From positions 48,759,548 through 48,823,547 of the forward strand of contig NC_089850.1 in the NCBI RefSeq assembly GCF_036373705.1: 64,000 nucleotides of DNA. Reading direction: 5' to 3'. Source of the stretch: Amia ocellicauda (lineage: Eukaryota > Chordata > Actinopteri > Amiiformes > Amiidae). The first letter of the stretch is position 1. Each line of letters opens with the position of its first letter. Below, piece by piece: positions 60,903 to 64,000 of the stretch. The notes under the pieces were generated by a model that worked only from the letters and a program-made list of their open reading frames with translations, was not told the origin of the DNA and ran no database searches. A program made the position numbers and the translations under genes.

Positions 60903-63900
60903 TGTCAGGCAACCTCAAGGTGTGCAAGTTAAAAGCCTGTACCATACTCTGGCCTGGTAACTACATGGTACTTCACCTGCAGATAGCTGTTCCCTGCTGG
61001 GTCATCTAGAATGATGTGAGCATCCATCTCTCCAGCCATGATCTACACAGACATTAAATTAGGTGGCAAAATTTACCAACACAGAAGAAATCATGTTTTT
61101 CTCTTCCTTCTTTTTTATCAGGTTTTGTGAAACGTGAAAAAGTTAGTTTTTATATTAGTAATTTCTGTTTTGGAAGTACCATAGATGGGAGTTCAAGATA
61201 CATATATTTTAAGTTTATATACATCTGTGTGTATACATGTATACAGTGAGGGAAAAAAGTATTTGATCCCCTGCTGATTTTGTACGTTTGCCCACTGACA
61301 AAGAAATGATCAGTCTATAATTTTAATGGTAGGTGTATTTTAACAGTGAGAGAAAGAATAACAACAAAAAAATCCAGAAAAACACATTAAAAAAAAAAGT
61401 TATAAATTGATTTGCATGTTAATGAGGGAAATAAGTATTTGACACCTTCGACTTGGTACTTGGTGGCAAAAACCTTGTTGGCAATCACAGAGGTCAGACG
61501 TTTCTTGTAGTTGGCCACCAGGTTTGCACACATCTCAGGAGGGATTTTGTCCCACTCCTCTTTGCAGATCCTCTCCAAGTCATTAAGGTTTCAAGGCTGA
61601 CGTTTGGCAACTCGAACCTTCAGCTCCCTCCACAGATTTTCTATGGGATTAAGGTCTGGAGACTGGCTAGGCCACTCCAGGACCTTAATGTGCTTCTTCT
61701 TGAGCCACTCCTTTGTTGCCTTGGTTGTGTGTTTTGGGTCATTGTTATGCTGGAATACCCATCCACAACCCATTTTCAATGCCCTGGCTGAGGGAAGGAG
61801 GTTCTCACCCAAGATTTGACGGTACATGGCCCCGTACATCGTCCCTTTGATGGGGTGCAGTTGTCCTGTCCCCTTAGCAGAAAAACACCCCCAAAGCATA
61901 ATGTTTCCACCTCCATGTTTCACGGTGCGGATGGTGTTCTTGGGGTCATTCCTCCTCCTCCAAACACGGCGAGTTGAGTTGATGCCAAAGAGCTTGATTT
62001 TGGTCTCATCTGACCACAACACTTTCACCCAGTTCTCCTCTGAATCATTCAGATGTTCATTGGCAAACTTCAGACGGGCCTGTACATGTGCTTTCTTGCG
62101 GGCGCTACAGGATTTCAGTCCTTCACGGCGTAGTGTTACCAATTGTTTTCTTGGCGACTATGGTCCCAGCTGCCTTGAGATCATTAACAAGATCCTCCCG
62201 TGTAGTTCTGGGCTGATTCCTCACCGTTCTCATGATCATTGAAACTCCACGAGGTGAGATCTTGCATGGAGCCCCAGACCGAGGGAGACTGACAGTTATT
62301 TTGTGTTTCTTCCATTTGCGAATAATCGCACCAACTGTTGTCACCTTCTCACCAAGCTGCTTGGCGATGGTCTTGTAGCCCATTCCAGCCTTGTGTAGGT
62401 CTACAATCTTGTCCCTGACATCCTTGGACAGCTCTTTGGTCTTGGCCATGGTGGAGAGTTTGGAATCTGATTGATTGATTGCTTCTGTGGACAGGTGTCT
62501 TTTATACAGGTAACGAGCTGAGATTAGGAGCACTCCCTTCAAGAGAGTGCTCCTAATCTCAGCTCGTTACCTGTATAAAAGACACCCGGGAGCCAGAAAT
62601 CTTGCTGATTGATAGGGGATCAAATACTTACTTCCCTCATTAACTTGCAAATCAATGTATAACTTTTTTGAAATGCGTTTTCACTGTATGTATATATCAC
62701 TGTATGTAGATATAGTTCGCATTCTATCTGATTACAAACCTCTCCCGAATAGTTCCTGTACATTAATACCACTCCTCTTGCACAGCACTTTTTCTTTCTA
62801 CTCCAGTCTTAATCTCAAATTAAAAACTAAACAATACATGCCCACATTACCCAGACTCACCTTTTCTATCTTTTGGCCAAACTGCTGCAGTTTCATCTTC
62901 CTGTCTGGAGTAGAGCTATCGCCACAGGTAAAAGGGTTTTTTTCTACAATCTTTAAAGAAAGGAGGGTAAATGATATACATTTAAAACACTACAGCCCAA
63001 AACAAACAGCTCATCCAGAATGAAACCATGACAAAACATATCAGCAGGAAAGCTGTGTAAATGCACACTATATTAGGTTGAAAAGTCCTGCATTTACAGA
63101 ATGTGTCACAGAGACTATTAAAATATACAAGTGCAGCTTCACACAAACAGCAGCCCTGCCCGGCGGACTCATGCCGGAGAAACACCCCTCCCAGGAAACC
63201 GCAGGCCGTCCTCGGTGCAGGACAGCTGGCAGGCATGTGCGGATGCTCACCAGCTCTTTGATGTCTTTGAGAAGCCCCTCCAGCGTGGTGAACTTGCCCC
63301 CCAGCACTGCCATGCCCAGCTCAAACTCCAGCTCTGGAATAATGATGCTGCAGGTCTCCGACTGCATTCAACACAGACAGAGATGGACAGTAAGATGTGA
63401 AGTTAGCTGTGAAGCCCCCAATGTACCCAGTGCTTTCTTAATAAACCCATCCCTACAGCACTAGAGCCCTAGCTGGAAAATGCTGGGTTCTGCTCACCCA
63501 GAATAAAATGGGTTGCTTGAAAGAGAAGGGGGTAAATCAAACAAAAATCACCTGCTGACTGACAATCTCACCAGAGGTGAATGGTTGTGTCTGTTAAAGT
63601 AATGTCTCCTTGTGTTCTCCATATTAGATCTCTCTCTTGCTGCACATTTTATACAAACTCCATTCACAAAACACAGCGTGTTGAGTGGGAGGAGGTCGAG
63701 CGGTAACATCCCTTTAAAATCTAGCAGAACTGTATACACTGTAGCAATGGAGCAGGCTGCTGGAAGCCCGGTGGAGTAGTACAGCTCTCCAGTTCTGAAC
63801 AGAGCTGCAGCACCCCACCCTGTAGCCTCGCAGCAGCAGAGAGAGGGGGACATTACCTTGAGCAGGTCTCGGGACATATCAGAGGGGTCCGTGAGGTGCA

Positions 63901-63946
63901 GAGTTATTTTGGTTCCCAGGTCCTCCGTGGCTCCCCCAGATTTCAC
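60437..63946 (-). CDS. zpr1: ZPR1 zinc finger protein (ZNF259), C-terminal exons; 5' part beyond the window
   Basis: ZPR1 is a conserved double zinc-finger/ZPR1-domain protein that binds eEF1A and SMN and moves between cytoplasm and nucleus. Five exons encode its last 162 residues: 63946-63857, 63361-63251, 62950-62861, 61042-60977, 60568-60437. Signature blocks are [60 protein letters not shown] and [14 protein letters not shown] before the stop. The zinc fingers would lie upstream, outside the window. For the exon at 62861-62950 I chose the acceptor TTTAAAG|ATTGTAG because the alternative TTGTAG breaks the frame; this adds one residue relative to human. A Tc1 element fills the intron at 61043-62860. 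Confidence 0.95.
60813..60898. repeat. (TA)n microsatellite in a ZPR1 intron
   Basis: About 42 TA units in the 408-bp intron between the exons at 60977-61042 and 60437-60568. It ends about 80 bases from the upstream exon's donor. Confidence 0.97.
61244..62686 (-). mobile_element. Tc1-like transposon (copy 3) in a ZPR1 intron
   Basis: TA (61242-61243, 62687-62688) flanks CAGTGAGGG at the left and CACTG at the right. The right inverted repeat has lost about 120 internal bases. The transposase is on the minus strand in two overlapping frames. The first (62542-62123) includes [20 protein letters not shown] and the segment [20 protein letters not shown], which the other two copies lack. The second (62142-61591) runs through [13 protein letters not shown] to HNNDPKHT and [15 protein letters not shown], the full DD34E triad. 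A small deletion near 62097 and the frame change inactivate it. It is the most complete coding copy of the family here. It is inserted in ZPR1 sense orientation. Confidence 0.93.
62492..62588. repeat. 44-bp inverted repeat inside Tc1 copy 3
   Basis: Arms 62492-62535 and 62545-62588 are reverse complements with one mismatch (CACCCG against CACCTG at the outer end) and a 9-base loop. It is equivalent in place and sequence to the palindrome in the HYOU1 copy, just upstream of the transposase start codon at 62450. Confidence 0.92.
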
Positions 63947-64000
63947 CTGGGCAGCAAGACAAACAGTTGGGCTCTTATGAATAACCTACAACAAGCTGAC

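Noticed and set aside
62861-62943. Acceptor TTGTAG for the ZPR1 exon
   Set aside because: It leaves the exon out of phase with its neighbours; the acceptor 7 bases upstream keeps the frame and reads [13 protein letters not shown].

Overview
The window is vertebrate nuclear DNA, almost certainly from a ray-finned fish. The genes are intron-rich with GT-AG splice sites and encode vertebrate proteins. The interspersed repeats (Tc1-like transposons with DD34E transposases, hAT elements, CR1-type LINE fragments) are typical of fish. An early-diverging ray-finned lineage or basal teleost is possible, but this is a guess from repeat style and I cannot name the species. There are no operons; genes were reconstructed exon by exon from splice sites, reading phase and remembered family sequence.

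Layout. IFT46 (minus) runs from its start codon at 7232 off the left edge. VPS11 (minus, 16 coding exons, 19939 to 10137) is complete and encodes 927 residues. HYOU1/GRP170 (plus, 23 coding exons, 23203 to 39388) is complete, encodes 1,011 residues and is divergently arranged with VPS11. A gene-poor stretch with a CR1 LINE follows. Next is a complete ZPLD1-like zona pellucida-domain membrane protein (minus, 10 coding exons, 52766 to 47868, 408 residues), then a divergent histone pair, H2B (minus, 56297-56677) and H2A (plus, 57020-57406). The 3' part of ZPR1 (minus, from 60437 to beyond the right edge) ends the window. IFT46, VPS11, HYOU1, ZPR1 and an H2A-type gene (H2AX in human) all lie on human 11q23, so this looks like a rearranged piece of that conserved block.

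The genes do not form one pathway. IFT46 acts in ciliary IFT-B trains, VPS11 in HOPS/CORVET tethering, HYOU1 in ER folding under stress, ZPR1 in nuclear/translation-factor biology, and the histones in chromatin. Transposons occupy much of the introns: three copies of one Tc1 family sit in VPS11, HYOU1 and ZPR1, a full-length broken hAT in HYOU1, and CR1 pieces in VPS11 and HYOU1.

Most notable: a U12-type AT-AC intron in VPS11; two perfect ERSE-II boxes plus an ERSE-like box upstream of HYOU1; two consecutive apparent GC-AG introns at the HYOU1 3' end; long perfect palindromes in Tc1 copies; an unexplained 95-bp inverted repeat at 58452-58546; and an H2A gene with a histone stem-loop beside an H2B gene without a visible one. 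I found no convincing wholly new biological system.
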